Part shown: one piece after another, positions 37,121 through 45,736 of the stretch
Layout: every line of letters begins with the position of its first letter
How positions within the stretch are numbered: position 1 is the stretch's first letter
Source of the DNA: an uncultured Caulobacterales bacterium
GTDB taxonomy: Bacteria > Pseudomonadota > Alphaproteobacteria > Caulobacterales > Caulobacteraceae
Assembly (NCBI GenBank): GCA_903900155.1
Contig: CAIUMD010000076.1
Location: 1 to 64,000, forward strand
DNA length: 64,000 nt
Direction: 5' to 3'
Made by a program: the position numbers and the translations under genes
Notes under the pieces: generated by a model
The model's database searches: none
Told to the model about the DNA's origin: nothing
The model's input: only the letters and a program-made list of their open reading frames with translations

Positions 37121-39427
37121 CTAGCGGCGGACGGTCAGGCGGACGCCGACGAAGCGCGGGTTGGCGCGGATGGCGGTAGGGACGCCGAAGCTCTTGCCGG
37201 AATTGCCCATGTCGCGGATCCAGTCCTGGTCGAGCAGGTTCGTGCCAAAGGCCTCGACCGCCCAGCGGCCGTCGGACGCCTCGACGCCAGCGCGCAGGTT
37301 CAGCAGGCCGAAGGCCTTCTGCTGCTCGCTGGACAGGTTGTCGCTGTTGAAGAAGTAGCTCGAGCGGTGCGCATAGGTGCCCCGGAGATAGGCCTCGAGC
37401 GTGGCGCTGACCGGCTGGGTCCAGTCGGCGCCGACCGAGAAGGTGGTCTTCGGCGCCAGGCGGAAGCGGTTGCCCGACAGGTCGTAGACCACGCCCCCGA
37501 CCTTGTCGCGGAAGTCCAGGTACTCGGTGTTCAGGAAATTGTAGCCGGCGAAGACCCGCAGGGTGTCGGTCAGGCGCTGGTCGTAGCTGGCTTCCACGCC
37601 CCAGGCCTTGGCGGCGCCGGCGTTGACCGTGCCCTGGGTGACATCGAGGCTGAGCGTCTGGAAGTTGGTGTAGTCGTAGTAGAAGGCCGAGATGTCGAAG
37701 CTGCCGCCGGCGATCGGCGCGCGGCCCTTGGCCCCCAGCTCATAGCTCCAGATGGTCTCGGCCTTCACCGGCGAGGGCGTGGCCAGGACGGTGGTTGCGG
37801 TCGGGTTGGTGATGTTGATCTGCGGATAGCCGCCGCGCACGCCCTTGGCGACCGAGCCGTAGAGGTTCACCGCCGGGGTCAGCTTGTAGACCACCGCCAG
37901 GCGTGGGGTGAAATACGAGAAGTCGTCCGAGGTGGTGAAGGTCTGGCCGCGCGAATTGCCCAGGAGGCCGTTGGGCACGGCGATCGGCGCGCGGCCGTCG
38001 CGTGAGGTCACCGAGGTGGACGCGGCCAGGTCGGCCTCGTCCCAGGCCTGGCGCGCGCCCAGCTCGACGGTCAGGCGCTCGGTCAGGTCGACGCTGAGGT
38101 TGCCGTAGAGGGCCACGCTGGTGCGCTTGCTAGCGATCGTCTTCAGCGAGTCGATGCGGGTCGACACCGGCAGGAAGACGCCGCCGCCGACCGGGATGGC
38201 CGGCACCGGGGTCAGCCTGGCCGGGAAGCCGCCGACCAGGTACTGCTCGTTGACGCCCAGGGTCAGGCCGTCATGCACCACGTCGCGGAACCAGCTGCCG
38301 CCGAACTGGGCGCGGACCTTGCCGCCGTTGTCATAGGCGAAGCGCATCTCCTGGCTGTTGCTCTCCTGGCGCTGGTCCTCGCGGCCGTAGAGGAAGTTGT
38401 AGCTGGTGCCGTCCGGGTCCCAGCCGTTGTCGAAGTCGATCTTGCGCCAGCCGGTGATGCTGTTGATCGTCCAGTCGCCGCGCTTCCACTCGCACAGCAG
38501 GGTGACGGTGGAGACCTCGCGGTCGAAGCGGTTCTCCATCGGGTTCTGGGCCGCGGTCGAGAAGGCGCTGGTGTCGCCGCCCGGCGAGGGCAGCGCGATG
38601 GCCTTGGCCACCGTGTCGCCGTCCTGGTCGCGCTGGTAGCCGGCCACCAGATCGAAGGTCAGGTCCTGCACCGGCCGCCAGCGCAGCGACAGGCGCGCGG
38701 CCCACAGGTCGTCGTCGTTCAGCTTGTGACCCGGATTGGCCAGGTTCTCCATGTAGCCCGCGCGCTCGCGACGGCGCACGGCCAGGCGCGCGGCCAGCTT
38801 GTCTTCGACGATCGGCGCGTTGACGATCGCCGTGGCGCTGTAGGCCTTGTAGTTACCGACCTCGCTCTGGAACTGGGCCGAGGCCTTGTCCAGATCCGCC
38901 TTGCGGGTGTGAATCGAGAAGGCCCCGACCGCCGCGCCGCGGCCGTAAAGCGTGCTCTGCGGGCCGCGCGCGATCTCGACGCGGTCGATGTCGTAGAGTT
39001 CGCTGAGCGAGCCCTTGGTGCGGCTGGAGTCGACGCCGTTGACGAAGATCGAGATGCCCGGCTCCGACGCCGCATCGGCGGTCGGGGCCTCGATGCCGCG
39101 GATCACATAGCTGGGCGAGCTGTCGTTCTGCTGCTGGATCAGCACGCCCGGCGTCAGGCTGGCCACGTCCTCCCACGAGCGCAGGTCGAAGCGATCCAGG
39201 GTCTCGCCCGAAAAGGCCTTCAGCGACAACGGCACGTCCTTGGCCGCCTGCTCGCGGAACTGGGCGGTGACGACGATCTCCTCGATCTCGCCTGTCTTGA
39301 GGTCTGGGGCCTGGGGATCCGACGCCGGCTTCGTCTGAGCATGGGCCGCGCAGGCCAGGCCCAGGGCCGCCAGCGAGACCGAGGCCGCGAATCGATTGCG
39401 TCCGCTGCGTGTCTTGATGATTTTCAT
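37121..39427 (-). CDS. TonB-dependent receptor paired with the PI-PLC-like enzyme
   Basis: A 768-residue receptor. The signal peptide ends AAHAQ. EEIVVTAQFREQ is followed by the plug (YVIRGIEAPTADA, ISIFVNGVDSSRTKGS, VEIARGPQSTLYGRGAAVG) and a barrel with YGSVAKGVRGGYPQ, ending FVGVRLTVRR. The last residue is Arg rather than the usual aromatic, which is atypical for barrel assembly. It is divergent from a TetR gene, with a spaced direct repeat between them. Its ligand is perhaps inositol phosphate or a lysolipid product of the next gene (inference). Confidence 0.92.
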   Translation of the reverse strand: MKIIKTRSGRNRFAASVSLAALGLACAAHAQTKPASDPQAPDLKTGEIEEIVVTAQFREQAAKDVPLSLKAFSGETLDRFDLRSWEDVASLTPGVLIQQQNDSSPSYVIRGIEAPTADAASEPGISIFVNGVDSSRTKGSLSELYDIDRVEIARGPQSTLYGRGAAVGAFSIHTRKADLDKASAQFQSEVGNYKAYSATAIVNAPIVEDKLAARLAVRRRERAGYMENLANPGHKLNDDDLWAARLSLRWRPVQDLTFDLVAGYQRDQDGDTVAKAIALPSPGGDTSAFSTAAQNPMENRFDREVSTVTLLCEWKRGDWTINSITGWRKIDFDNGWDPDGTSYNFLYGREDQRQESNSQEMRFAYDNGGKVRAQFGGSWFRDVVHDGLTLGVNEQYLVGGFPARLTPVPAIPVGGGVFLPVSTRIDSLKTIASKRTSVALYGNLSVDLTERLTVELGARQAWDEADLAASTSVTSRDGRAPIAVPNGLLGNSRGQTFTTSDDFSYFTPRLAVVYKLTPAVNLYGSVAKGVRGGYPQINITNPTATTVLATPSPVKAETIWSYELGAKGRAPIAGGSFDISAFYYDYTNFQTLSLDVTQGTVNAGAAKAWGVEASYDQRLTDTLRVFAGYNFLNTEYLDFRDKVGGVVYDLSGNRFRLAPKTTFSVGADWTQPVSATLEAYLRGTYAHRSSYFFNSDNLSSEQQKAFGLLNLRAGVEASDGRWAVEAFGTNLLDQDWIRDMGNSGKSFGVPTAIRANPRFVGVRLTVRR

Positions 39428-39454
39428 AGCCTACCGTCCACCTTGGCGCTAAAT

Positions 39455-39473
39455 ACGTAACGGTGACGTAACG
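39455..39473. promoter_or_regulatory. direct-repeat operator candidate between TBDR and TetR genes
   Basis: ACGTAACG occurs twice, at 39455-39462 and 39466-39473, exactly 11 bp apart, i.e. on one face of the helix. It lies in the 75-bp divergent spacer beside an AT-rich stretch. It is the likely site of the TetR protein at 39503. Confidence 0.45.
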
Positions 39474-39502
39474 ATAATAATCTTCAATCCGGTGAAGCGC
39501 TG

Positions 39503-40117
39503 ATGGCGGTTTCAAGACAAGACGAGACGACGGTTTCTGACGCCCCCCGAGGCCGCGGGCGGCCTCGGGACCCCCAGGTTGAGCGCGCCGTTCGCTTCGC
39601 CGTCTGGGAGGCCCTGGGCGAGGTCGGCTACGACCGGCTGACCATGGACGAGGTCGCGCGCCGCGCCGGCTGCTCCAAGCCCGCCCTCTATCGCCGCTGG
39701 CCCGGCAAGCAGCCGATGGTGCTGGAAGCCCTGGAGGGCTTCATCGAGGACACGGTCCGCGCCCGCCCCGTGCGTATCGGCGAACCTCTGGACAGTCTGG
39801 TCGACTGGGTGGCCGGCCTGGTCATCTTCCTGTCCGGTCCGGGCCGCCGGGCGCTGCTGGCCCTCTCCCAGGCCCGCGCCACCGAGCCCGAACTGGCCGA
39901 GGCCCTGGACCGGATCGTCGACGAGGACCGCCCCAAGTTCGCCGTCGCCCTGCGCACGGCCTGGGGCCAGGACACGCCCGACGACGCCGTCCACCGGGCG
40001 ATCGACGCGCTGCTCGGCGCGGTGTTCTGGCGGGTGGCGCTGATGGGCCGGACGATGTCCGAGGCCGAGGTCAAGGCCCTTTGTGAAGACGTGCTGCGCA
40101 TGCGCACGCCAGCCTAG
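39503..40117 (+). CDS. TetR/AcrR-family regulator
   Basis: A 204-residue protein. The N-terminal basic RGRGRPRDPQVE leads into a TetR HTH at about residues 25-75 (VWEALGEVGYDRLTMDEVAR, RAGCSKPALYRRWPGK), and a helical C-terminal domain of the TetR_C type follows. It is divergent from the receptor at 39427 and presumably controls the receptor/PI-PLC operon. Its stop lies 3 bp from the end of the PhoX-like remnant on the other strand. Confidence 0.87.
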   Translation: MAVSRQDETTVSDAPRGRGRPRDPQVERAVRFAVWEALGEVGYDRLTMDEVARRAGCSKPALYRRWPGKQPMVLEALEGFIEDTVRARPVRIGEPLDSLVDWVAGLVIFLSGPGRRALLALSQARATEPELAEALDRIVDEDRPKFAVALRTAWGQDTPDDAVHRAIDALLGAVFWRVALMGRTMSEAEVKALCEDVLRMRTPA

Positions 40118-40120
40118 GCG

Positions 40121-40420
40121 TCACCAGCCCTTGTCGGCGGTCCGCTGGATGACGATCACCAAAGGCCGGGGCGGATGTCCTTCGACGAAGTCCGGCCAGC
40201 GGGTCGTCGCCTGTTCGAGAACATGACCACCGCCGTTCTTGGCCCGAGGTTTGGCCGGGTTGGGCGCCGCCGTGCGATCGTCGACGCCGGTCAGGGCGAT
40301 ATAGACGCGGCCAGTCTTGGGACCGGGCCCCTAACCCTCGGGCGAGGCCATCGGCATAGCGCCCGCGAGGTCGGCGACGCGGCGGGCCTCGGCGACGCTG
40401 ATGCCCAGGACCGCCATGCA
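40121..40420 (-). pseudogene. remnant of a PhoX-like (DUF839) alkaline phosphatase
   Basis: On the minus strand, GPKTGRVYIALTG, then PNPAKPRAKNGGGHVLE, matches the central PhoX block (GxVYxALT...NPRxxNxxGHI). It joins directly to TRWPDFVEGHPPRPLVIVI, which resembles the PhoX C-terminus. The roughly 150+ residues normally between these blocks are absent, and a TAG at 40331-40333 interrupts the frame after ADLAGAMPMASPEG. No start codon or ribosome-binding site fits. It continues in the same frame downstream of the tyrosine-phosphatase-like gene. Identification is from recalled family patterns. Confidence 0.55.
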
Positions 40421-40504
40421 GACCTTGATCTGCTCGTCGGTCGCGGCCCCGGCATCCCAGCACCGCCCCGTCCGAACAGCCTTCTTGGAAACGACAGCTA
40501 AGCC

Positions 40505-41581
40505 TTAGATCAGATAACTCTGGCGCAGGCTGGCGATCTTCTGGTCGGTGAGACCAAAGCGCGCCTTGGTCAGGGCCACCGGACCGCCGAACTTCGCATC
40601 GATGGTCGCCAGGGCCCGGCGCATGACCTCGGGATCCGAGCCCATGATCACCTGCAGCACTTCCGGCGGCAGCTTGGACAGGGCCTGGGCCTGCTGGGCC
40701 GAGACGCCGCTGTTGGCCGCGCCGCTCTGGGCCATCTTCGCGTAGTAGGACGGCGGCGTGTAGACCTGGGTCAGGGCGTAGTCCTCCAGCACCGTGGCGC
40801 GCGGCACGCCCAGCACCGACAGGATCAGGGCCGAGGCCATGCCCGTGCGGTCCTTGCCGGCGCTGCAATTGAACGCCAGCGGACCCTCGTTCGCCACCAG
40901 GCGCGCGAACATGTCGGTGTAGTGCGGGGTCAGCATGTCCAGGAACGCCACATAGGCGTCGGCGAAGCCCTGGATGGCCTCCTCGCGGTTGGTCATCTTC
41001 ATGAACGAGGCCATCGAGGCGCTCATGTCATAGTCGGTGGCGATCACCTTGGGCGCGCCCGGCTTGCCCAGGAAGGGGCTCGGCTCGGAGGTGCGCTCCT
41101 GCGGGCTGCGCAGGTCGCAGATGGCAGTGACGTCCAGCTTCGACAGATAGGCGAAGTCGGCCATGGTCAGGCCAACCATCACGCCCGAGCGGTAGATGTG
41201 GCCCCACTTGACCTGACGGCCGTCGGCGGTGCGCCAGCCGCCGACGTCGCGGAAGTTGCGACCGCCTTCCAGCGGCAGCAGGCGCTCGGCCACGCGGGTC
41301 TGGCGGCCGTCGGCCGACGTCACAAGGAAGTACGGGCGCGGCGAGACCGGGGCGTCCACCGCCACGGCATTGCCCGTGGCGGTCTTCAGCGGCTTCATGG
41401 CGCGCTTCTGGGCGTCTGGGTCGGCCGAGACCAGGACCGAGACGGCCTGGGCGCCGGTCCAGTCCAGGCGCACCGCGCCCGGACCCGTACGTTCTGCCTT
41501 GGCGTCCAGGGCGGACGCCGCGGCCGCGGCGGGAGCCAGCGCCAGGGCGCTGGCGACGGTCAGGAACTGACGACGATCCAT
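40505..41581 (-). CDS. Tat-exported tyrosine-phosphatase-like protein (Y_phosphatase3 family)
   Basis: A 358-residue protein. MDRRQFLTVASALALAP is a twin-arginine signal. The family landmarks are GGRNFRDVGGWRTADG, GHIYRSG, AICDLRSPQER (candidate general acid D156) and the P-loop FNCSAGKDRTGMAS with C239 and R245. The residue before the nucleophilic Cys is Asn238, where His is nearly invariant. It may be a phosphatase on phosphotyrosine, phosphoinositide or other phosphate esters in the periplasm. GGGGAGA precedes ATG 41581, 14 bp after the TBDR stop, forming an operon with that receptor. Confidence 0.87.
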   Translation of the reverse strand: MDRRQFLTVASALALAPAAAAASALDAKAERTGPGAVRLDWTGAQAVSVLVSADPDAQKRAMKPLKTATGNAVAVDAPVSPRPYFLVTSADGRQTRVAERLLPLEGGRNFRDVGGWRTADGRQVKWGHIYRSGVMVGLTMADFAYLSKLDVTAICDLRSPQERTSEPSPFLGKPGAPKVIATDYDMSASMASFMKMTNREEAIQGFADAYVAFLDMLTPHYTDMFARLVANEGPLAFNCSAGKDRTGMASALILSVLGVPRATVLEDYALTQVYTPPSYYAKMAQSGAANSGVSAQQAQALSKLPPEVLQVIMGSDPEVMRRALATIDAKFGGPVALTKARFGLTDQKIASLRQSYLI

Positions 41582-41595
41582 GGTCTTCTCTCCCC

Positions 41596-43890
41596 TCAGA
41601 ACTTCACGTTGGCTTCGACGCCGAACGTGCGCGGCTCGTTGAAGATCGCGTACGTGCCGAGCGCGGCGTTGTAGTTGCGCAGGAAGGCGTAGGACTTGTT
41701 GGTCAGGTTGCGTGACCAGACCGACAGTTGCAGGGCCGGCGCGCCCTCGGCCAGCCGGATGTCGGCCAGGGCCAGGCGGCCGTTCATCGTGAACGACTTA
41801 TCGCTCAGCGTCGGGTCCGTCGTGCTGGTCATCTGGGCGTCGGCGAAATTGGCGTCCAGGTGGGCCTTGAACATCGCGCCGAAGGCCGGACGGACATAGT
41901 CGGCGGCCACGCTGCCGGCGTTCTTGGGGCTGTACAGCGGATAGATGGTCGACTGGGCGTTGGTGAAGGGGTTGAAGGCCTTCGACAGCTTGATGTCGGT
42001 ATAGGCGTAGCTGGCCGACAGGGTCAGGCCCTCGACCGGCATAATGGTCAGGTCAGCCTCGAAGCCCCTGGTCTTGCCCGTGGCGGCGTTGGTGGTTTCC
42101 AGCGTGCCGCGGTTGTTGTTGAGGATCAGGACGTTGAAGTCGACCTGGGCGTCCTTGATGTCGCCGGTGAAGGCCGCGACGTTCAGGCGACCGCGACGGT
42201 TCCAGAACTCGGTCTTGGCCCCGACCTCGAACATCTCGACCTTTTCCGGGTTATAGGCGCGGTAGGTCAGCGAGCGCGAGTTGGCGCCGCCCGCCTTATA
42301 GCCCGTGGCCCAGCGGCCATAGAGGTTGATGTCATTGGTGACGTCATAGGCCACGCTGACCATCGGGTCGACGTGACTCCAGCTCGCGTCCAGCGGCACG
42401 CGGCCGACGACGGTGTTCTTGTTGCTGTCGATGTAGCTGGGCAGGACGCCGTTGACGATGTCCAGCGAGCCCTTCTTGGCGTCCTTGGTGTAGCGGGCGC
42501 CGACCGTGACGTGCAGCTTGTCGTCCAGCACCGGCGGGGTCCAGGCGGCCTGGCCGAAGGCGCCGTAGCTGGTCGTTTCGACGTGGCTGGCGCGGTCCAG
42601 GATGATGGTGTTGAAGTCGATCGACAGCTGCGTATAGGCCGTGCCCGTGGCGTTCCACTGCAGCGAGTTCGGGGTCTGGGCGTTGTCGCTGACCTTTTCG
42701 CGGAAGTAGAAGACGCCGCCGACATATTCCAGACGATCGGTCTTGCCGACCAGCTGGAACTCCTGGCTCACCTGGTCCTGCCACACGCGGGCGACGCTGT
42801 AGCGGGCGAACGGCGCGTTCGGCTGGAACACCGACAGGGCCACCGCGCCATTGTCGAACTGGGTCTGGGTCAGCTTGCGGTACGAGCTGATCGACTTCAG
42901 GTCCAGATTGTCGGCCAGCTTCCAGGTCAGGTTCAGGCGGTGGCCGAAGGTGTCGCCCTCGCTCATCTGCAGCGGCACGCCGACGCTGGCGCGCTTGGCG
43001 CGATCGGGCTGGGCCGGGGTCAGCGGCGCCAGGGCCAGGGCGCCCTTCTTCTCCAGCTGCACATAGTAGGGCGTTGAGCCGTCGTACGAGAGGTCGTAGG
43101 CGTAGTCGGCGCTGAAATTGTCGGACGGACGCCAGGCGAACTCCAGGTTCACGCCGCGCTTGTCATAGCTGTTGAAGTCCGGCTGGCCCGAGGTGGTCGG
43201 GTTGATGGTCGTGCCGTCGCGCTTGGTCAGCAGGGCGTCGACCTTGACGCTGAAGCCCTTGTACTCGGGCAGATCGATGTGGGTTTCCAGCTTGTAGCCA
43301 TTGTAGTTGCCGTAGCCGAGCGTGGTGTTCATGCCGAACACGCCGGTCGGGGCCTTGGTGACGATGCTGACGGCGCCGCCTTCGGTGTTGCGGCCGAACA
43401 GGGTGCCTTGCGGCCCCTTGAGAACCTCGATGCGCTCGACGTCATAGAGCGCCGAGCCCAGGCCCTGGGCGCGGCCCAGATAGACGCCGTTGACATAGAC
43501 GCCGACGGCCTGGTCGCGGGCGGGCTGGTTGGCGTCGCCCAGGGCGCCGATGCCGCGCATGCCGATCGTCAGGGCCGACTTGCGCGCGAAGAACGGGGCC
43601 ACGCGCAGCGAGGGGATCGAGCCGTCGCCCAGGTCTTCCACCGACTGGATGTGACGGGCCTTCAGGGCCTCGCTGTCCATGGCCGAGATAGCGATGGGGG
43701 TGTCCTGCAGGTTGGTCTTGCGCTTCTGGGCGGTGACCACGACCTCTTCCAGGCTGATCGCGCTGTCGGCCCCGGCGGGTTCGGCCGCCGTGGCAGGTTC
43801 AGCAGCATGCGCCACGCCGCACAGCGCCAGGACGGCCACGCCCGTCAGCAGGCCGGCGCGCAGCGCCGACGTCTCGAAACCCCGTTTCAT
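41596..43890 (-). CDS. TonB-dependent receptor paired with the tyrosine-phosphatase-like protein
   Basis: A 764-residue receptor. The signal peptide ends GVAHAAE. LEEVVVTAQKRKTNLQD is followed by the plug (IGMRGIGALGDANQPARDQA, VGVYVNGVYLGRAQG, RIEVLKGPQGTLFGRNTEGG) and a barrel with YGRWATGYKAGGAN, ending FGVEANVKF. AAGGGGA precedes ATG 43890. It is divergent from the tandem TetR gene, the probable regulator. The phosphatase-like gene and PhoX remnant downstream suggest a phosphate-ester ligand (inference). Confidence 0.93.
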   Translation of the reverse strand: MKRGFETSALRAGLLTGVAVLALCGVAHAAEPATAAEPAGADSAISLEEVVVTAQKRKTNLQDTPIAISAMDSEALKARHIQSVEDLGDGSIPSLRVAPFFARKSALTIGMRGIGALGDANQPARDQAVGVYVNGVYLGRAQGLGSALYDVERIEVLKGPQGTLFGRNTEGGAVSIVTKAPTGVFGMNTTLGYGNYNGYKLETHIDLPEYKGFSVKVDALLTKRDGTTINPTTSGQPDFNSYDKRGVNLEFAWRPSDNFSADYAYDLSYDGSTPYYVQLEKKGALALAPLTPAQPDRAKRASVGVPLQMSEGDTFGHRLNLTWKLADNLDLKSISSYRKLTQTQFDNGAVALSVFQPNAPFARYSVARVWQDQVSQEFQLVGKTDRLEYVGGVFYFREKVSDNAQTPNSLQWNATGTAYTQLSIDFNTIILDRASHVETTSYGAFGQAAWTPPVLDDKLHVTVGARYTKDAKKGSLDIVNGVLPSYIDSNKNTVVGRVPLDASWSHVDPMVSVAYDVTNDINLYGRWATGYKAGGANSRSLTYRAYNPEKVEMFEVGAKTEFWNRRGRLNVAAFTGDIKDAQVDFNVLILNNNRGTLETTNAATGKTRGFEADLTIMPVEGLTLSASYAYTDIKLSKAFNPFTNAQSTIYPLYSPKNAGSVAADYVRPAFGAMFKAHLDANFADAQMTSTTDPTLSDKSFTMNGRLALADIRLAEGAPALQLSVWSRNLTNKSYAFLRNYNAALGTYAIFNEPRTFGVEANVKF

Positions 43891-44046
43891 CGTGTTGTCC
43901 CCTTTGTCCGACCGATCGTCGGCTTCGGGGCCGCCGTCTAAGCTTGGGCTGTGACTTTAGAACGAATGTTATGTTGCAGTTTCACGAAGGTCGACGCTAT
44001 CTGGCGCGCGGACTTGCGGTCTTCCTCCGGGCAGGGAATATGCGCC

Positions 44047-45345
44047 ATGCCCTCGCGCCCGCCCCATTCGTCACCCGCCGGATCATCCACTTCCGTGCGC
44101 GCCCTGGAGCCGCAGGACAACACCCGCACCCGCCTGATCGCCGCCGCCGCGGCCCTGGTCGCCGAGGGCGGAATCGCCGCCGCCTCAGCTCGCGCCATCG
44201 CCGCCCTGGCCGGCGCCTCAGCCAGCGCGATCAACTACAATTTCGGAAACATAGAACGCTTGTTACTGACCGTGTTCGAACAGGGCGTGGACGACACCCG
44301 GACCTGGCTGAAGACGGTCGCGCCGCAGATCGCGCCCCTGCCCCACACGCCCGACGGCGGGGCCTGGGCCCTGCGGCACATGCTCGCCGCCTGGACCTCG
44401 GATGGCCGACGCCTGGCGCTGACCTACCAGGAAGCCATCACCGCCGGCGCAGCGCCGGCCGCCGCCTGGACGCGCCTCTGGCGGGACTTCTGGATCGACA
44501 CGACCCAAGCCTTCGGCCTGACGGCCATGGACGGCAGGGTGCTGCACGCCTTCTTCGAGCACGAGGCGCTGTACAATCTCTCAGCCTGGTCTCCCGCCCT
44601 GGAAAGCGCGGCCCTGGCCGACATGGTGGATCATCTGGCGAACGTGTGGCTGAAAGCGCCGCACCGTCCGTCGCGCGACGCGATCGTGCTGGCCGAGCGC
44701 ACGGCCGGCACGCGCCCCTACGGATCGGTGCCGCCCGCCGCCATGCGCATCGCCAAGGCCGCCGCCGAGGTGGTCGAGGACAAAGGTCTGGCCGGCCTGA
44801 CCCACAGGGCCGTCGCCACCCGCGCGGGCGTCACGACGGGCTCGGTCACCCACCACTTCCGCTCGATCGAGGACCTCGTCGCCGGCGCCATCCGCGGCCA
44901 GGTCCAGGCCATGACCGAGGAGGCGATCGAGCGGAGCAATGGCCCGCCGCCGATCGACGACTTGCTGACGGCCGACATCCTGATCGCGGCGCTGCGCCAG
45001 CACGTCACCGCCGACACCCCCTCGCCCGCCGTCATCCGCCGCCGCCGGCTGTTCCTGGCCGCCGTGCGCCGCGAGGAGCTGGCCCTGGCCGGCGCGGTGA
45101 TCCGCTTCTCGTACGGCGGCACCCTGCGCGACAGCTTGGGCCGAATCTACGGTTTCTCAGGCGGCGCGCTGGTGCTGCAGGCCGGCGTCCTGGCCCGGCT
45201 GATGGCGTCGATCTGGTTCGCCTGCGCCGGCGACGAGGACCCCGCCGCCGCACGCCTGGCGCTCTTCACCGGGATCGAGGCTCGCTTCAGCGCCCAGGCC
45301 GGCGCCGCTTGCAATCTGGGGCACACTGACGTTTCCGACGGTTGA
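44047..45345 (+). CDS. tandem double-TetR regulator
   Basis: A 432-residue protein made of two TetR units in one chain. The first HTH is at about residues 27-70 (TRLIAAAAALVAEGG, ARAIAALAGASASAINYNFG), and the second at about 225-270 (MRIAKAAAEVVEDKGLAG, LTHRAVATRAGVTTGSVTHHF). Each is followed by a helical ligand-domain stretch. The start is ATG 44047 because codons between the upstream GTG (43951) and this point are AT-ended and non-coding in character. It is divergent from the TBDR at 43890. A covalent pseudo-dimer could bind an asymmetric operator. Confidence 0.85.
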   Translation: MPSRPPHSSPAGSSTSVRALEPQDNTRTRLIAAAAALVAEGGIAAASARAIAALAGASASAINYNFGNIERLLLTVFEQGVDDTRTWLKTVAPQIAPLPHTPDGGAWALRHMLAAWTSDGRRLALTYQEAITAGAAPAAAWTRLWRDFWIDTTQAFGLTAMDGRVLHAFFEHEALYNLSAWSPALESAALADMVDHLANVWLKAPHRPSRDAIVLAERTAGTRPYGSVPPAAMRIAKAAAEVVEDKGLAGLTHRAVATRAGVTTGSVTHHFRSIEDLVAGAIRGQVQAMTEEAIERSNGPPPIDDLLTADILIAALRQHVTADTPSPAVIRRRRLFLAAVRREELALAGAVIRFSYGGTLRDSLGRIYGFSGGALVLQAGVLARLMASIWFACAGDEDPAAARLALFTGIEARFSAQAGAACNLGHTDVSDG

Positions 45346-45395
45346 CCCGAGCCCAAGGAGCGCTCCTAGTAGGCGCATCGACCCAGGAGAGCCGC

Positions 45396-45641
45396 ATGTC
45401 CCCGACGTCGCTGACCTCAGACGAACATTCCCTTCTTCGTGAAATCCGCAACGCGGGCAGCGTGGTGCTGCACCCCGAGGCGCGCAGTTTCGCCGACGCC
45501 GAGAGCCTCACGCGCAAGGGCCTGGCCCGCGCCGTGACCATCCGCGGCGTCGCGAGCTCGACCTTCCTGCTGTCGGGAGACGGCTTCGCCTTGGCCGGCC
45601 GGCTCGGCCCGTTCCAAAGGTCTGAAGACCTTGGCGCCTAA
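45396..45641 (+). CDS. small hypothetical protein (81 aa)
   Basis: ATG 45396 has AGGAGA about 6 bp upstream. The product (MSPTSLTSDEHSLLREIRNA, GSVVLHPEARSF, LTRKGLARAVTIRG, FLLSGDGFALAGRL) looks like a compact alpha/beta or winged-helix-like fold with no signal peptide or membrane span. I do not recognise the family. It lies 50 bp behind the double-TetR gene and is convergent with tldD. Confidence 0.65.
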   Translation: MSPTSLTSDEHSLLREIRNAGSVVLHPEARSFADAESLTRKGLARAVTIRGVASSTFLLSGDGFALAGRLGPFQRSEDLGA

Positions 45642-45715
45642 GTAGCCGGCAGCCGAATGGGAAACGACGAGTTTTGCATCGACGCAGGATCCCGGATTTT
45701 TCCCTCAAGCGTGGG

Positions 45716-45734
45716 CGGCGGGACAAGCCCGCCG
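45716..45734. terminator. hairpin at the convergent end of tldD
   Basis: CGGCGGG/CCCGCCG (7-bp stem, 5-nt loop) begins 2 bp after the tldD stop on the minus strand. No T-run follows. It is a possible weak terminator in the 95-bp convergent gap. Confidence 0.35.
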
Positions 45735-45736
45735 AC

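Noticed and set aside
43905-43925. Short CCGAC/GTCGG dyad between the double-TetR gene and its divergent receptor
   Set aside because: Arms of only 5 bp in GC-rich sequence are expected by chance, so not called as an operator.
45716-45734. Full intrinsic terminator after tldD
   Set aside because: The stem is present but no T-run follows on the minus strand; the T-rich stretch is on the wrong side. Kept only as a weak hairpin.
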